From Beijerinckiaceae bacterium (GTDB taxonomy: Bacteria; Pseudomonadota; Alphaproteobacteria; Rhizobiales; Beijerinckiaceae), in the NCBI GenBank assembly GCA_027346205.1, contig DAIESR010000537.1:1-27887 (forward strand): a stretch of 27,887 nucleotides of DNA, in the 5' to 3' direction. The position numbers were made by a program, and so were the translations under genes. This document shows, one piece after another, positions 17,976-26,794 of the stretch. The notes under the pieces are model-generated. The model was not told the DNA's origin. It saw only the letters and a list, made by a program, of their open reading frames with translations, and ran no database searches. Within the stretch, counting starts at the first letter, position 1, and the number at the start of each line of letters is the position of its first letter.

Positions 17976-17991
17976 TGGCATATAGCTTGCT
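17976..17991 (+). promoter_or_regulatory. sigma-54 promoter of the iscA-nifU-nifV group
   Basis: TGGCATATAGCTTGCT has GG-N10-GC spacing, TGGCA at -24 and CTTGCT at -12. Transcription should begin near 18002, shortly before the iscA ribosome site GGAGG. Together with the NifA site it defines a second nif operon. Confidence 0.85.
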
Positions 17992-18027
17992 TTAGGGGGT
18001 TACGTAGACTTGTCACGGAGGACTTCC

Positions 18028-18351
18028 ATGATTTCCCTCACCGACACTGCCCTCAGCGCAGTGAAAAAAGCGATCAGCCGTTCCGGCAAAGAAGGGGCCG
18101 GTTTCCGTGTCAAGGCGGACGCCGGTGGCTGCGCGGGCTATAAGTACAAGATCGGGCTCGACACCAACGTCAATGACGGCGACGCAGTTGTGGACGCTGG
18201 AGACGATGTTCGAGTCTTTGTCGATTCGGCTTCGCAGACTTTGCTTACCGGCATGATCATCGATTTTGTCGAAAGCCTCGAAGGTGCCGGTTTCGTCTTC
18301 GAAAATCCCAATGCGCAGAGCAGCTGCTCCTGCGGCAAGTCGTTCAGCTGA
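18028..18351 (+). CDS. IscA/HesB-type iron-sulfur carrier
   Basis: A 107-residue A-type Fe-S carrier. The three ligands are Cys35 (AGGCAGYKY), Cys100 and Cys102 (CSCGKSFS), the canonical C-x(n)-C-x-C arrangement. In nif clusters such genes (often called iscA-nif or hesB) help deliver Fe-S clusters to nitrogenase proteins. ATG 18028 has GGAGG upstream and is the first gene after the sigma-54 promoter; TTG 18010 in the same frame lacks a site. It lies 10 bases before the NifU-domain gene. Confidence 0.93.
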   Translation: MISLTDTALSAVKKAISRSGKEGAGFRVKADAGGCAGYKYKIGLDTNVNDGDAVVDAGDDVRVFVDSASQTLLTGMIIDFVESLEGAGFVFENPNAQSSCSCGKSFS

Positions 18352-18361
18352 GGAGTATAAA

Positions 18362-18691
18362 ATGCTGAATTCTGCCGGAAGTGGCCCAAGCAAGGCTGCT
18401 GAAGAGGGGACGGCGGTGGCTGCGGCGCCGGAAGTCGACGCCGTTGCTTTGGAAAAGCGCAAAGTGATCGAAACGGCGCTTGAGGCGATTCGCCCCAACC
18501 TGAAGCGCGATGGGGGTGATTGCGAACTCATCGACGTGCAGGGCGACAAAGTCTATGTGAAGATGACTGGTGCATGTGTCGGTTGCCAATTGTCTTCGAT
18601 GACCTTGAACGGCGTACAGGCCAAATTGGTCGAGGCGACCGGTCGTATGATCCGGGTGATCCCTGTCGGGGCCGGCATGCCGTCGCTTTGA
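18362..18691 (+). CDS. nifU: NifU C-terminal (Nfu) domain protein
   Basis: A 109-residue protein containing only the Nfu domain of NifU. After a low-complexity N-terminus, residues about 30-108 hold IRPNLKRDGGDCELIDV and the cluster motif Cys72-x2-Cys75 (TGACVGCQLSSMTL), which binds a [4Fe-4S] cluster between subunits. The IscU-like scaffold and the central [2Fe-2S] domain of full-length NifU (about 300 residues) are absent, so this is a carrier and not the primary scaffold. GAGGAG precedes ATG 18362. The name nifU follows common annotation of such short forms; nfu-like would be equally fair. Confidence 0.9.
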   Translation: MLNSAGSGPSKAAEEGTAVAAAPEVDAVALEKRKVIETALEAIRPNLKRDGGDCELIDVQGDKVYVKMTGACVGCQLSSMTLNGVQAKLVEATGRMIRVIPVGAGMPSL

Positions 18692-18712
18692 TTGCGACGT
18701 TTCTTCGGTGCG

Positions 18713-18737
18713 GGCGGACCTTTGAGGTCCGCCGTTT
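18713..18737 (+). terminator. weak terminator-like hairpin after nifU domain gene
   Basis: GGCGGACC pairs with GGTCCGCC around TTTGA, followed by GTTTCC. The stem is only 8 bp and the T-run is poor, so partial termination before nifV is the most that can be claimed. Confidence 0.4.
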
Positions 18738-18823
18738 CCAATAACTTTAGCCGAGCCTTAGGCGGCCCAACGGTCGCGGGACGTTAGTGGATCGGCCGAG
18801 CGCAGCATGAAAAAGAGCGCGCG

Positions 18824-20035
18824 ATGATAGCTAACGACAAGACTTCGGTTTGGCCGGACGGGCGTCGGCCGGTGGTGTTGAACGACACCACCTTGCGTGA
18901 TGGCGAGCAGGCGCCGGGTGTCGCTTTTTCAATAGATGAGAAAGTGCTGATTGCCCGCGCTCTCGCTGGCGCCGGGGTCCGTGAGATCGAGGTTGGGACG
19001 CCGGCTATGGGCGACCAGGAGATCGCCGCGATCGCGGCGATTGTCGCAGAGCGCCTGCCAGCCCGAGCAATGGCTTGGTGCCGCATGGTGCGGTCGGATA
19101 TCGATGCCGCGGTTGCGTCCGGTGTTGGTATCGCAAATGTCTCGGTTCCAGTGTCTGACATTCAGCTCGCAGCCAAATTCGATGCCGGACGTAAATATGC
19201 GCTGAGCCTGATCGAAAAGTTCGTGCCTTATGCTCTGGACAAAGGGCTTGAAGTATCGGTGGGCGGCGAAGACGCATCGCGAGCCGATCTCGATTTTCTG
19301 AAGCAGGTCATTGAAAAGGCCGAAAAAGCAGGTGCGCGGCGGTTTCGCTTTGCGGATACGCTTGGCGTTCTGGACCCTTTCTCGACCTACGCAAAGATAG
19401 AAGCGTTGCGCTCCGGGACTGATCTGGAAATAGAGATTCATGCTCATGACGATTTGGGGCTGGCAACGGCCAACACGCTCGCTGCGTTGAAGGCCGGAGC
19501 CAGTCATGCGAGTGTCACCGTGGTGGGGCTGGGCGAGCGCGCGGGGAATGCGCCGCTCGAAGAAGTTGCCGTTGCGCTCGCGACGCTTTACGGTCTGGAG
19601 ACGGGGGTAGATCTGCGCTCGTTGTCAAGCGTGGCACAGCTCGTGACGGTAGCCGCGGGCCGTGCCATTCCCGAAGCTAAGGCGATCGTCGGCGATGTGG
19701 TCTTCACCCATGAATCGGGAATTCATATCGACGGTCTCCTAAAGGATCGGCGCTGCTACGAAGCACTGGATCCGGAGCTTTTGGGGCGTCATCATCGTCT
19801 CGTATTGGGTAAGCATTCCGGGCTCGGTGCTATTGTCAATGCTCTAAAAGAGCTTGGCCTCGAAGCGCCTACGGACCGCGCGCGGCGTATTCTCAAGCAG
19901 GTTAAAGCGCACGCCGAACTAACGAAGGCGCCCGTGCCGTCGGCGATGCTCCGGCTTTTCTTCGAGGAATCGCTTGAAGAAGCGTCATTGTCGCGGCTGG
20001 CGCTGGCGCATGACACGTCAGTCTTGCCGCATTGA
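18824..20035 (+). CDS. nifV: homocitrate synthase NifV
   Basis: A 403-residue enzyme condensing acetyl-CoA and 2-oxoglutarate to homocitrate, the organic ligand of FeMo-cofactor. It belongs to the HMGL-like TIM-barrel family: the N-terminal metal and substrate motif is [17 protein letters not shown], the metal-binding HAHDD lies near residue 205, and [14 protein letters not shown] and [11 protein letters not shown] are the usual family signatures. Its nif location, with no lysine-biosynthesis genes beside it, supports NifV over LysS or LeuA. It lies 132 bases after the Nfu gene and 11 bases before cysE. The ribosome site is modest (AAAAGAG). Confidence 0.95.
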   Translation: MIANDKTSVWPDGRRPVVLNDTTLRDGEQAPGVAFSIDEKVLIARALAGAGVREIEVGTPAMGDQEIAAIAAIVAERLPARAMAWCRMVRSDIDAAVASGVGIANVSVPVSDIQLAAKFDAGRKYALSLIEKFVPYALDKGLEVSVGGEDASRADLDFLKQVIEKAEKAGARRFRFADTLGVLDPFSTYAKIEALRSGTDLEIEIHAHDDLGLATANTLAALKAGASHASVTVVGLGERAGNAPLEEVAVALATLYGLETGVDLRSLSSVAQLVTVAAGRAIPEAKAIVGDVVFTHESGIHIDGLLKDRRCYEALDPELLGRHHRLVLGKHSGLGAIVNALKELGLEAPTDRARRILKQVKAHAELTKAPVPSAMLRLFFEESLEEASLSRLALAHDTSVLPH

Positions 20036-20046
20036 AGGGATTTGGA

Positions 20047-20820
20047 ATGAGCCGGGCAGCCACGGTCGATATTCAGGAGGAAGCGGGTGGTAAGAAAGTG
20101 CCCTCCTTTTGGCAATTGATTGCCGAAGATCTCAGCTGCGTGCGTGCGCGAGATCCGGCGGCGCGCAACATGCTGGAGACGCTGCTCACCTATCCCGGTG
20201 TGCATGCGATCATCTGGCATCGCATCGCGCATATCTTATGGTTGCGCGGCCTGCGCTTCCCTGGCAGGTTTCTGTCGTGGTTTGGGCGCGCGGTATCGAA
20301 TGTAGATATCCATCCTGGCGCGACGATCGGCCGCCGGTTCTTTATCGATCATGGTGCGGGCGTGGTCATCGGCGAGACGGCGGTGGTCGGTGACGATGTC
20401 ACGCTTTATCATGGGGTGACTCTCGGCGGTGTGTCCTGGACTCCCGGCAAAAGGCATCCGACGCTTGAAGATGGTGTGCTGGTCGGGGCGGGCGCGAAGA
20501 TTCTTGGTCCGATCACGGTGGGGCGCGGTGGTCGTATCGGCGCGAATTCGGTGGTTATCGAAGATGTGCCGCCGGGCGTCACGGTGGTTGGCATACCTGG
20601 TCGGATCGTGCGTAATACGCATGATCGACGGCGGCTCGCGGGCGGACGCATCGATCTCGAGCATCATTTGATGCCGGACCCGGTCGGCGATGCAATTCGC
20701 TCGCTTTTGGATCGCATCGAATTTCTCGAAGCGCGCTTGACTCATTTGCAAGGGGAAGTCACGGGTCGGGTCCGCACCGCGCGGCCGACGTCGGCTCTTG
20801 AAGAGAGAACGGTAAAATGA
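20047..20820 (+). CDS. cysE: serine O-acetyltransferase (CysE/NifP type)
   Basis: A 257-residue hexapeptide-repeat acetyltransferase making O-acetylserine for cysteine, thus sulfur for Fe-S clusters. The alpha-helical N-terminal domain ([30 protein letters not shown]) is followed by the left-handed beta-helix with [32 protein letters not shown] and [10 protein letters not shown], including the catalytic His of IDHG and LYHG. Copies placed in nif operons are called nifP in Azotobacter and are thought to raise cysteine supply during nitrogen fixation. ATG 20047 is preferred over TTG 20032. The stop overlaps the nifW start (ATGA). Confidence 0.92.
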   Translation: MSRAATVDIQEEAGGKKVPSFWQLIAEDLSCVRARDPAARNMLETLLTYPGVHAIIWHRIAHILWLRGLRFPGRFLSWFGRAVSNVDIHPGATIGRRFFIDHGAGVVIGETAVVGDDVTLYHGVTLGGVSWTPGKRHPTLEDGVLVGAGAKILGPITVGRGGRIGANSVVIEDVPPGVTVVGIPGRIVRNTHDRRRLAGGRIDLEHHLMPDPVGDAIRSLLDRIEFLEARLTHLQGEVTGRVRTARPTSALEERTVK

Positions 20821-21146
20821 GCGAGATTCTGAAGATCCTGAATACGCTGCCTTCGGCGGAGGAGTTTTTCCAAGTTCTTGATGTTCCTTATGAGGCCACC
20901 AAGGTGAATGTCGTGCGCATGCATATTATGAAGCGCATGGGCCAATATCTCGCCAGCGAGGATTTCGAGGGAATGTCCGAGGCGGAGGTCAGGGAGCGTT
21001 GCCAGGCCACTTTGGCGCGTGCCTATGAAGACTTCCAGAAATCGGATCCGTTGCAGGAGCGGGTGTTCAAAGTGTTGAAGGAAGCGGCTGAGCCGAAGAC
21101 GCAAGCGCCGCCGGCCATGATCCCCTTCAACGATCTTTTGAAATAA
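20817..21146 (+). CDS. nifW: nitrogenase stabilising/protective protein NifW
   Basis: A 109-residue NifW, recognised from [20 protein letters not shown], the central [16 protein letters not shown] and the C-terminal PFNDLL. NifW binds immature or oxygen-exposed MoFe protein and supports full activity. Length is typical. The 4-base overlap with cysE indicates coupling; it ends the sigma-54-driven iscA group. Confidence 0.95.
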   Translation: MSEILKILNTLPSAEEFFQVLDVPYEATKVNVVRMHIMKRMGQYLASEDFEGMSEAEVRERCQATLARAYEDFQKSDPLQERVFKVLKEAAEPKTQAPPAMIPFNDLLK

Positions 21147-21242
21147 ATGGTGCAATGCAAGACCCGATGCGGATGATGCTTAGGAAATAAGCAAAGAGCT
21201 CCGTGGGGCTGATCGTTCTGGCCCGGCTATGTCCGGCTGATC

Positions 21243-21258
21243 TGGTCTGAAACTTGCG
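21243..21258 (+). promoter_or_regulatory. candidate sigma-54 promoter of fixABCX
   Basis: TGGTCTGAAACTTGCG has GG-N10-GC spacing, a good CTTGC -12 element and a -24 element weaker than consensus (TGGTCTG). Its start would be near 21269, about 23 bases before fixA. No TGT-N10-ACA was found in the preceding 200 bases, so it either uses a distant NifA site or is not a real promoter. Confidence 0.5.
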
Positions 21259-21291
21259 TGCTCGACCCCAAATAAGAAAAGGATAGGGTCA

Positions 21292-22146
21292 ATGCATATT
21301 ATTGTATGCATCAAACAGGTTCCTGATTCGGCGCAGATCCGTGTGCATCCAGTCACTAATACGATCATGCGCCAGGGCGTGCCGACGATCATCAACCCGT
21401 ATGATCTCTTTGCGCTCGAAGAGGCGCTGCGGCTGCGCGATGAGCATGGCGGTGAAGTTACCTGCGTCACCATGGGTCCGCCCATGGCCGATAATGCTTT
21501 GCGCAAATGTCTGACCTATGGGGCGGATCGGGCGGTCTTGCTCACCGATCGTTTCTTTGCCGGCTCGGATACGCTTGCGACATCTTACGCACTGGCGCTG
21601 TTGATCAAAAAGGTTGCAGAGAATTGGGGCGAGCCGGATCTCATCTTCTGCGGCAAGCAAACGATCGACGGCGATACGGCGCAGGTGGGTCCAGGCATTG
21701 CGAAACGGTTGAAGCTGTTGCAGCTGACTTACGTGGCTAAAATCGAGGAGTTCGACCTCGAAAAGCGCGAGATCACGATACATCGGCGGGCCGAGGGCGG
21801 CATTCAGGTGTTGAAGACGAAATTGCCCTGCTTGGTGACGATGCTCGAAGGGACAAACGAAATGCGCCGCGGCACCATGGGGGATGCGCTGCGGGCGGCT
21901 CGTTCGGAGATCATTACTTGGAACGCGGCAGCGGCGGGGATTACGGAGCTCGCTCTGTGCGGCTTGAAGGGATCGCCGACGATCGTCAAAAAGGTTTATG
22001 CGCCATCGCCCCGAGCCGAAAAAGCCTATCAGATTGAAGTTGAAGACAAGTCGGTGGACCAGATTTGCGAAGCTCTGATCGGCGAGGTCACTAAAAGACA
22101 GCCTGGGCTCGAAAAAGATCTGGTGAAGACCAGTAGCGATTACTGA
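21292..22146 (+). CDS. fixA: electron-transfer flavoprotein beta chain FixA
   Basis: A 284-residue ETF-beta-type subunit of the FixABCX complex, which couples NADH oxidation to reduction of both quinone and ferredoxin/flavodoxin by flavin-based bifurcation and so feeds nitrogenase. The N-terminus [16 protein letters not shown], the segment [20 protein letters not shown], and [19 protein letters not shown] with the ETF-beta signature region identify it. AAAAGGA lies upstream of the ATG, and fixB begins 19 bases after the stop. Confidence 0.97.
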   Translation: MHIIVCIKQVPDSAQIRVHPVTNTIMRQGVPTIINPYDLFALEEALRLRDEHGGEVTCVTMGPPMADNALRKCLTYGADRAVLLTDRFFAGSDTLATSYALALLIKKVAENWGEPDLIFCGKQTIDGDTAQVGPGIAKRLKLLQLTYVAKIEEFDLEKREITIHRRAEGGIQVLKTKLPCLVTMLEGTNEMRRGTMGDALRAARSEIITWNAAAAGITELALCGLKGSPTIVKKVYAPSPRAEKAYQIEVEDKSVDQICEALIGEVTKRQPGLEKDLVKTSSDY

Positions 22147-22165
22147 AAAGACAAGGACGTCCGCA

Positions 22166-23278
22166 ATGAACGACAAGGCTCCAGCGCCCGCGGCTCCGGC
22201 TGCCGGCGGCACTCGCGCGTCAGCGAAGAAAGAGCTGCCGGACCATCTCAAAAGCTATAAGCATGTTTGGGTCTTGGTCGAACTCGAGCGCGGGGTCGTG
22301 CATCCCGTGTCCTGGGAGCTCATGGGCGAAGGTCGAAAGCTTGCGGACCAGCTCAAAGTCGATCTCTGCGGCGTGGTTTTAGGGCCGCCCGGCGGTACGG
22401 AGAAAGCGGTCGCGGATTGCTTCGGCTATGGCGCAGACGTTTGCTATGTCGTCGAACATGAGGCGCTGAGCGAATATCGCAACGAGCCCTACACGGTCGT
22501 CGCCACGGAGCTGGTGAATAAATTTCAGCCCGAGATCCTGCTGCTTGGCGCGACGAATCTGGGACGCGATCTCGCCGGTTCCGTGGCCACGACATTGCTG
22601 ACAGGATTGACGGCGGATTGCACGGAGCTCGCTGTCGACGCGGACGGGTCGCTGGCGGCGACGCGGCCGACGTTCGGTGGCTCCTTGCTCTGCACGATCT
22701 ATACGCTCAACTATCGGCCGCAAATGGCGACCATGCGGCCGCGCGTTGCCGCTGTACCTGTCTATGTGCCTGGTCGGACGGGTAAGATTATTAGGCATGA
22801 AGTTTCGCTGCCGGAAGAAGACATCATCACCAAGATTTTGGCGTTTTTGCCGGACGCGACCAGCAACAAGTCCAATCTCTCTTATGCGGATGTGGTGGTC
22901 GCTGGCGGCCTCGGCATGCAGAATGGCGACAATTTCCAATTGGTGCGGAATCTCGCCAGCGTTCTTGGCGCGGAATGGGGCGGGTCTCGGCCCTTGGTGC
23001 AAAAGGGATGGATCACGTCGGATCGGCAGATCGGACAGACCGGCAAGACGATTCGGCCCCGCCTTTACATCTCCGCCGGCATTTCGGGCGCGATCCAACA
23101 TAGGGTCGGCGTCGAGGGTGCCGATCTCATCGTAGCGATCAATACTGACAAGAACGCGCCGATCTTCGATTTCGCTCACGTTGGCATCATTGCTGACGCG
23201 ACGAAGGTTCTCCCGGCTTTGACCGAGAGTTTCCGCAGGCGTCTCGCCGCGGCCTCGACCCTTTCCGCAGCAGAGTGA
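22166..23278 (+). CDS. fixB: electron-transfer flavoprotein alpha chain FixB
   Basis: A 370-residue ETF-alpha-type subunit. An Ala/Pro-rich leader of about 25 residues precedes the first domain ([11 protein letters not shown]...). The C-terminal FAD domain is complete: [48 protein letters not shown] and [17 protein letters not shown]. Together with FixA it forms the bifurcating heterodimer. The fixC start lies 11 bases after the stop, with AAGGAGG in between. Confidence 0.97.
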   Translation: MNDKAPAPAAPAAGGTRASAKKELPDHLKSYKHVWVLVELERGVVHPVSWELMGEGRKLADQLKVDLCGVVLGPPGGTEKAVADCFGYGADVCYVVEHEALSEYRNEPYTVVATELVNKFQPEILLLGATNLGRDLAGSVATTLLTGLTADCTELAVDADGSLAATRPTFGGSLLCTIYTLNYRPQMATMRPRVAAVPVYVPGRTGKIIRHEVSLPEEDIITKILAFLPDATSNKSNLSYADVVVAGGLGMQNGDNFQLVRNLASVLGAEWGGSRPLVQKGWITSDRQIGQTGKTIRPRLYISAGISGAIQHRVGVEGADLIVAINTDKNAPIFDFAHVGIIADATKVLPALTESFRRRLAAASTLSAAE

Positions 23279-23289
23279 AGGAGGCTTCC

Positions 23290-24591
23290 ATGGCAGACGA
23301 AAAATTCGACGTCATTGTCGTTGGTGCTGGGCCTTCAGGGAATGCTTGTGCCTTGACGCTCGCGCAACGTGGCCTCTCCGTGTTGCAGCTCGAGCGGGGT
23401 GAATATCCTGGCTCGAAGAATGTGCAAGGCGCGATTCTTTATGCAAATGCTCTGGAAAAGCTGATTCCGGATTTTCGCGAGGATGCGCCGCTTGAGCGGC
23501 ACATTATCGAGCAGCGGATTTGGATGATGGACGACCGCTCCTATTGCGGCGCGCATTATCGCTCGGACGATTTCAACGAGGAGCAGCCGAACCGCTACAC
23601 GATCATTCGGGCGCAGTTCGACAAATGGTTCTCGCGCCGCGTCGTAGCTGCCGGTGCGCTCGTCATTTGTGAAACGACGGTCACCGAACTCGCGCGGGAT
23701 GGCAATGGCAAGGTCATTGGCGTCAATACCGACCGCAGCGGCTCGACGATTTATGCCGATCTGGTCGTCCTTGCTGAGGGCGTGAGCGGCCTCGTTGGTG
23801 CGCGTGCCGGCCTGCGCTCAGTGCCAAAGCCGGATACGGTCGCGCTGGCGGTGAAGGAAATGCACTTCTTGCCAAGCGAGACGATCGACGCGCGTTTCAA
23901 TCTGCAAGGCAGTGAAGGTGTCGTGATCGAGACCGCAGGTACCATCACCAAGGGGATGACCGGGACCGGCTTCATCTACACCAATAAAGAATCGATCTCG
24001 ATCGGCATTGGCTGCCTTATCTCCGATTTCACCGAAAATCAGGAGACCCCCTATGGGCTGCTCGAGGCCTTCAAGCAGCATCCTTCGGTCAAGCCGCTGC
24101 TGGCCGGTTCCGAAGTGAAAGAATATGCCGCGCATATGATCCCGGAAGGCGGTTATAAGGCGATCCCACAATTGTTTGGCGATGGTTGGCTGATTGTGGG
24201 TGATGCCGGACAATTTGTGAACGCCGTGCATCGCGAAGGCTCGAATCTCGCCATGACGACGGGCAGGATCGCTGCTGAGACCATTGCAGATCTCAAAGCC
24301 AATGGCTGGGCAATGAATGCCTCCAATCTGTCTACCTATAAGGCGCGGCTCGATGAATCCTTCGTGATGAAGGATCTGAAAAAATACCGGAATTTGCCGA
24401 ATGTGATGCACAATAAGCATCTGTTCACGACCTATCCGCAACTGCTGTCGAACGCGGCCCAGACTTGGTTCCGTGTCGACGGGGTCGACAAAAAGTCGAA
24501 GGAAAACGCGATCGTGAAATCTTTCTTCAAGACGCGCAAGGTTCGTGGTCTGTTGGGCGACGTTATCGGCATGGCTCGTGCATGGCGTTAA
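23290..24591 (+). CDS. fixC: FixC flavoprotein (ETF-quinone oxidoreductase type)
   Basis: A 433-residue FAD protein resembling ETF:ubiquinone oxidoreductase. The Rossmann motif [19 protein letters not shown] lies near residues 10-28, and the second FAD contact is [21 protein letters not shown] near 300. It accepts electrons from FixAB and passes the high-potential branch to quinone at the membrane. The start 23290 has AAGGAGG at ideal distance; an in-frame GTG at 23275 overlaps the fixB stop and is less likely. fixX follows only after 182 bases, an unusual gap for this operon. Confidence 0.97.
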   Translation: MADEKFDVIVVGAGPSGNACALTLAQRGLSVLQLERGEYPGSKNVQGAILYANALEKLIPDFREDAPLERHIIEQRIWMMDDRSYCGAHYRSDDFNEEQPNRYTIIRAQFDKWFSRRVVAAGALVICETTVTELARDGNGKVIGVNTDRSGSTIYADLVVLAEGVSGLVGARAGLRSVPKPDTVALAVKEMHFLPSETIDARFNLQGSEGVVIETAGTITKGMTGTGFIYTNKESISIGIGCLISDFTENQETPYGLLEAFKQHPSVKPLLAGSEVKEYAAHMIPEGGYKAIPQLFGDGWLIVGDAGQFVNAVHREGSNLAMTTGRIAAETIADLKANGWAMNASNLSTYKARLDESFVMKDLKKYRNLPNVMHNKHLFTTYPQLLSNAAQTWFRVDGVDKKSKENAIVKSFFKTRKVRGLLGDVIGMARAWR

Positions 24592-24773
24592 AGAGCTGAA
24601 AGTGCTGAGGCGGGTAGATCGCCTTTCCAGAGTTCGTTTCGAGCGCTTGATCCGTTGCGATCTGAGTGCTGGCTGGAAGTCGTCTCGCCATCCAGAAATT
24701 GGAGCAGCTGCCTGCCGGAAAATGATGCAAAGTTTTCTGGCCATGTTGTAATGATGCTCACAGGAGCTGAAAC
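24592..24773. other. unexplained spacer between fixC and fixX
   Basis: This is 182 bases with no convincing gene, promoter or terminator. fixC and fixX are usually nearly contiguous, so this is either inserted sequence or a long untranslated linker. Confidence 0.4.
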
Positions 24774-25070
24774 ATGAGTTCCGATCCCAATATCCGCGTG
24801 GAGGAGAAGCTCTTCCAAAACCGCTATTTGGTCGATGCCGGGCGTCCTCATATCACGGTAACGCCGCATGAAGTCCCGTCACCTCGTCTGCTGGCACTGA
24901 CTCATGTCTGTCCGGCTGGCTGCTACGCGCAGGTCGATTCTGGCCAGGTAGAGATCACGACCGACGGTTGCGTGGAATGCGGTACTTGCCGCGTCGTCGC
25001 CGAGCCTTATGGCGAGATCACCTGGAACTATCCGCGTGGTGGTTTTGGCGTATTGTTCAAATTCGGCTGA
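24774..25070 (+). CDS. fixX: ferredoxin-like protein FixX
   Basis: A 98-residue ferredoxin-like subunit that binds one [4Fe-4S] cluster and works with FixC in the quinone branch. The cysteines are arranged as [10 protein letters not shown] followed by [12 protein letters not shown], and the C-terminus [17 protein letters not shown] is the usual FixX ending. AGGAG precedes the ATG. It is the last recognised nif/fix gene in the window. Confidence 0.96.
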   Translation: MSSDPNIRVEEKLFQNRYLVDAGRPHITVTPHEVPSPRLLALTHVCPAGCYAQVDSGQVEITTDGCVECGTCRVVAEPYGEITWNYPRGGFGVLFKFG

Positions 25071-25483
25071 GCCGGGGCAGCTTTCCAGAGATCGGCAGAT
25101 GGGCGCAGTCGCGAAGAGAGCCGCGGCTGGCAGCTTGCCAAATCCAGCTTGTCTACAGTGCACGGCGGGCGGCTATCCGTGAGACCCGTTGAGGGCGGAG
25201 CCGAGCCGTGCCTGCAAAAAACACATATGCCTTGCAACGCTGAGCGCGGCGTCAGAATCCGGAATATATGCAGGCTGTGTCATCGGATTGTTGGTCCGGT
25301 GCCAAAGCCGTTGCGTAAATGCTGTTTCCCGTCTCAGCTGACAAAATTCAAGGATTCATTCACGCATCGCTGAACGTTTGGGCGGCATGGGTTTCAGTGC
25401 CGTGTCGAAAGCGTTTTTCGTTGACCTTTTCGGTGCAGGCGCGGCGAAGGCTCTGACAGAATCGCTCCTGCTGCGTGCCCCTT

Positions 25484-25530
25484 TAGAGCCTTTCCCGACC
25501 GGATGGCATCATCCGAGCGAGAAGAAAGGC
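25484..25530. repeat. hairpin repeat related to the CTAGAGC family
   Basis: It begins TAGAGCCTTTCCCG and folds by outer arms GCCTTTC / GAAAGGC and inner arms CGGATG / CATCCG. The TAGAGC opening resembles the other intergenic repeats, and it lies 15 bases left of a complete copy. Confidence 0.4.
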
Positions 25531-25545
25531 CCAAAATCAATGTGT

Positions 25546-25678
25546 TGGAGCATGTCCTTTTTCGGAAAAGTTGGATGACTTTTCCGAAAAAGGACATGTG
25601 CTATCTATTTGAAATCGAGACGATTTTCTCCGCCTAAATGGATCGCAAGCGATTCCATATAGGCGGGATCGCCTCTAA
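25546..25678. repeat. two-hairpin intergenic repeat, copy 1
   Basis: Hairpin A has perfect 21-bp arms at 25551-25571 and 25578-25598 (CATGTCCTTTTTCGG... and its inverse) with loop TGGATG. The spacer is CTATCTATTTGAAATCGAG. Hairpin B (25630-25666) pairs CCGCCTAAATGGATCGC with GCGATTCCATATAGGCGG around AA. The order, the spacer and the GGATCGCAAGCGATTCC core recur at 27703-27832. Confidence 0.75.
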
Positions 25679-26025
25679 TGCCGGAATAAATTGAATCATC
25701 ATGGTTTAACATCGTACCTGCGATGCGCGGCGGAGCGCACGACCGTAGAGCAATGCCGCTTTGGCATTGAGCGCCCGGCATTTCGCCGCCGAATCCAAAC
25801 CAGCGTTGAGGAGCGTCGCATTCCATCTCCAAGAGATGTTCTGCTATCGCGATCATCGTGGCGGGCGAAGCCGTTGATAAACCAGAATAGAGTGCCTCGA
25901 ACGACATGGCGCGCTTTGAAAAATATCGGGCGTGTCGTTTGAGCTGAAAGGCGGCGCTGCGGCGCGCCTGTGAACGTAGCGCTTGAAGCGCGCATATTTC
26001 CGAAGGTTCGATCGTATGGTGCTTG

Positions 26026-26050
26026 ACGGTCTCCGCTCTGCAGAGACCGT
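26026..26050 (-). terminator. stem-loop downstream of the S24 repressor
   Basis: ACGGTCTC pairs with GAGACCGT around a nine-base loop, 39 bases past the repressor stop. No T-run follows, so termination is only possible. Confidence 0.35.
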
Positions 26051-26054
26051 ATTA

Positions 26055-26066
26055 GGTAATTATACC
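26055..26066. promoter_or_regulatory. operator-like site O1 (GGTA-N4-TACC)
   Basis: GGTAATTATACC. Its inner bases contain TATAAT on the minus strand (26059-26064), which could be a -10 element for a leftward transcript. It is one of four matching sites. Confidence 0.55.
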
Positions 26067-26074
26067 GAAATAAA

Positions 26075-26086
26075 GGTATTAATACC
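26075..26086. promoter_or_regulatory. operator-like site O2 (GGTA-N4-TACC)
   Basis: GGTATTAATACC, the centre of a perfect 14-bp palindrome (AGGTATTAATACCT), 20 bases centre to centre from O1. It lies directly past the repressor stop. Confidence 0.58.
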
Positions 26087-26088
26087 TG

Positions 26089-26745
26089 TCATGTGTGCGC
26101 AGTCGGACGATCGAAGCGTACCCATTGTCCGGAGCGAACGACCGCCTGGACGGCGGCGGCCCAAGCAATCTCGACGCCGCGTATGGGTTCGGCATTATGG
26201 CTTTCGAGATCATATGTGCCGGCGAGAGCGCCGCGCCTTACGCGTTTGAGATAGCGGCGGCCATCACTCGTGCGCACCGCGGCTTCGCGGCCGACGACGT
26301 TTTCGGCATCTTTGCTTTGTTTCCAGCAGATGATGACATCGCCGGGATCATAGCGGGGCCACATGCTGTCGCCTTCGACTTCGAAGGCGATCGTGTCTTC
26401 CGGAATCGGAAAGGGGACCGTGATCTCGTATAGGCCCTCCGGTGGAATCTGCTCATATTCCGGGAGAATTTCGGCCCCCGCACCGATCTTGCCGACGACT
26501 TTTGCCTGCGTGCCCGTACCGGGTTGACCGACTCCCTCGAGCAGCCAGGCGGCGCTGGTCTTGAGCACGGGAGCGAGCGCGACCAATGTCTCTGTCGTGA
26601 TGCCGCGCCGATCGCCGCTTTTGACGGCGCGCTTCAAATTGCGGATGGCATCGGGTTTTTTCGCCGCGAGCGAAGCCGCATGCGCCGAAATTCCGAGCGC
26701 CCTCAGCCGACTTTCGATCCGTGCTAGAACATCTTCGAGTTCCAT
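26089..26745 (-). CDS. phage-type repressor, HTH plus S24 (LexA-like) peptidase
   Basis: A 218-residue protein. Residues 1 to about 75 are an XRE-like DNA-binding domain (ALGISAHAASLAAKKPDAIRNLK). Residues about 85-210 form an S24 self-cleavage domain with nucleophile Ser127 (EGDSMWPRYDPGDVII) and general base Lys167 (RRYLKRVRRG). A possible Ala-Gly cleavage bond sits at residues 89-90 (GKIGAGAEI). Proteins of this type repress a divergent promoter until RecA-stimulated self-cleavage. It is divergent from the gene at 26848, with paired GGTA-N4-TACC sites between them. The start is uncertain: ATG 26745 has a poor ribosome site, and TTG 26769 is an alternative. This signals a prophage or mobile-island remnant beside the nif region. 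Confidence 0.85.
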   Translation of the reverse strand: MELEDVLARIESRLRALGISAHAASLAAKKPDAIRNLKRAVKSGDRRGITTETLVALAPVLKTSAAWLLEGVGQPGTGTQAKVVGKIGAGAEILPEYEQIPPEGLYEITVPFPIPEDTIAFEVEGDSMWPRYDPGDVIICWKQSKDAENVVGREAAVRTSDGRRYLKRVRRGALAGTYDLESHNAEPIRGVEIAWAAAVQAVVRSGQWVRFDRPTAHT

Positions 26746-26781
26746 ATCCGCAGACTGGAGCGTTTGCAAAAATATGCATTA

Positions 26782-26793
26782 GGTATCTTTACC
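26782..26793. promoter_or_regulatory. operator-like site O3 (GGTA-N4-TACC)
   Basis: GGTATCTTTACC, immediately upstream of the -35 element at 26795. With O4 it forms an inverted pair: the surrounding 16-base arms ATTAGGTATCTTTACC and GGTAAAAATACCTAAT match at 15 of 16 positions. Confidence 0.65.
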
Positions 26794-26794
26794 G

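Larger units (their letters stand above)
25071..26088. other. 1-kb region without a convincing gene
   Basis: From fixX to the repressor I see only short, atypical reading frames on both strands. The region holds a hairpin at 25484-25530, a complete two-hairpin repeat at 25546-25678, a stem-loop at 26026-26050 and two operator-like sites at 26055-26086. A leftward frame at 25907-25605 could encode 100 residues, but it lacks a ribosome site and its C-terminal third is translated repeat. Confidence 0.6.

Noticed and set aside
17731..17985. 84-codon frame between nifQ and iscA
   Set aside because: It covers a repeat remnant, a NifA site and the -24 region of a sigma-54 promoter; no ribosome site or family resemblance.
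18768..18785. CGG...CGC pair before nifV as a sigma-54 promoter
   Set aside because: Spacing fits but neither the -24 nor the -12 element resembles the consensus.
25605..25907. 100-codon minus-strand frame in the region right of fixX
   Set aside because: No ribosome site, and its C-terminal third is translated intergenic repeat. Kept only as a possible leftward transcript region.
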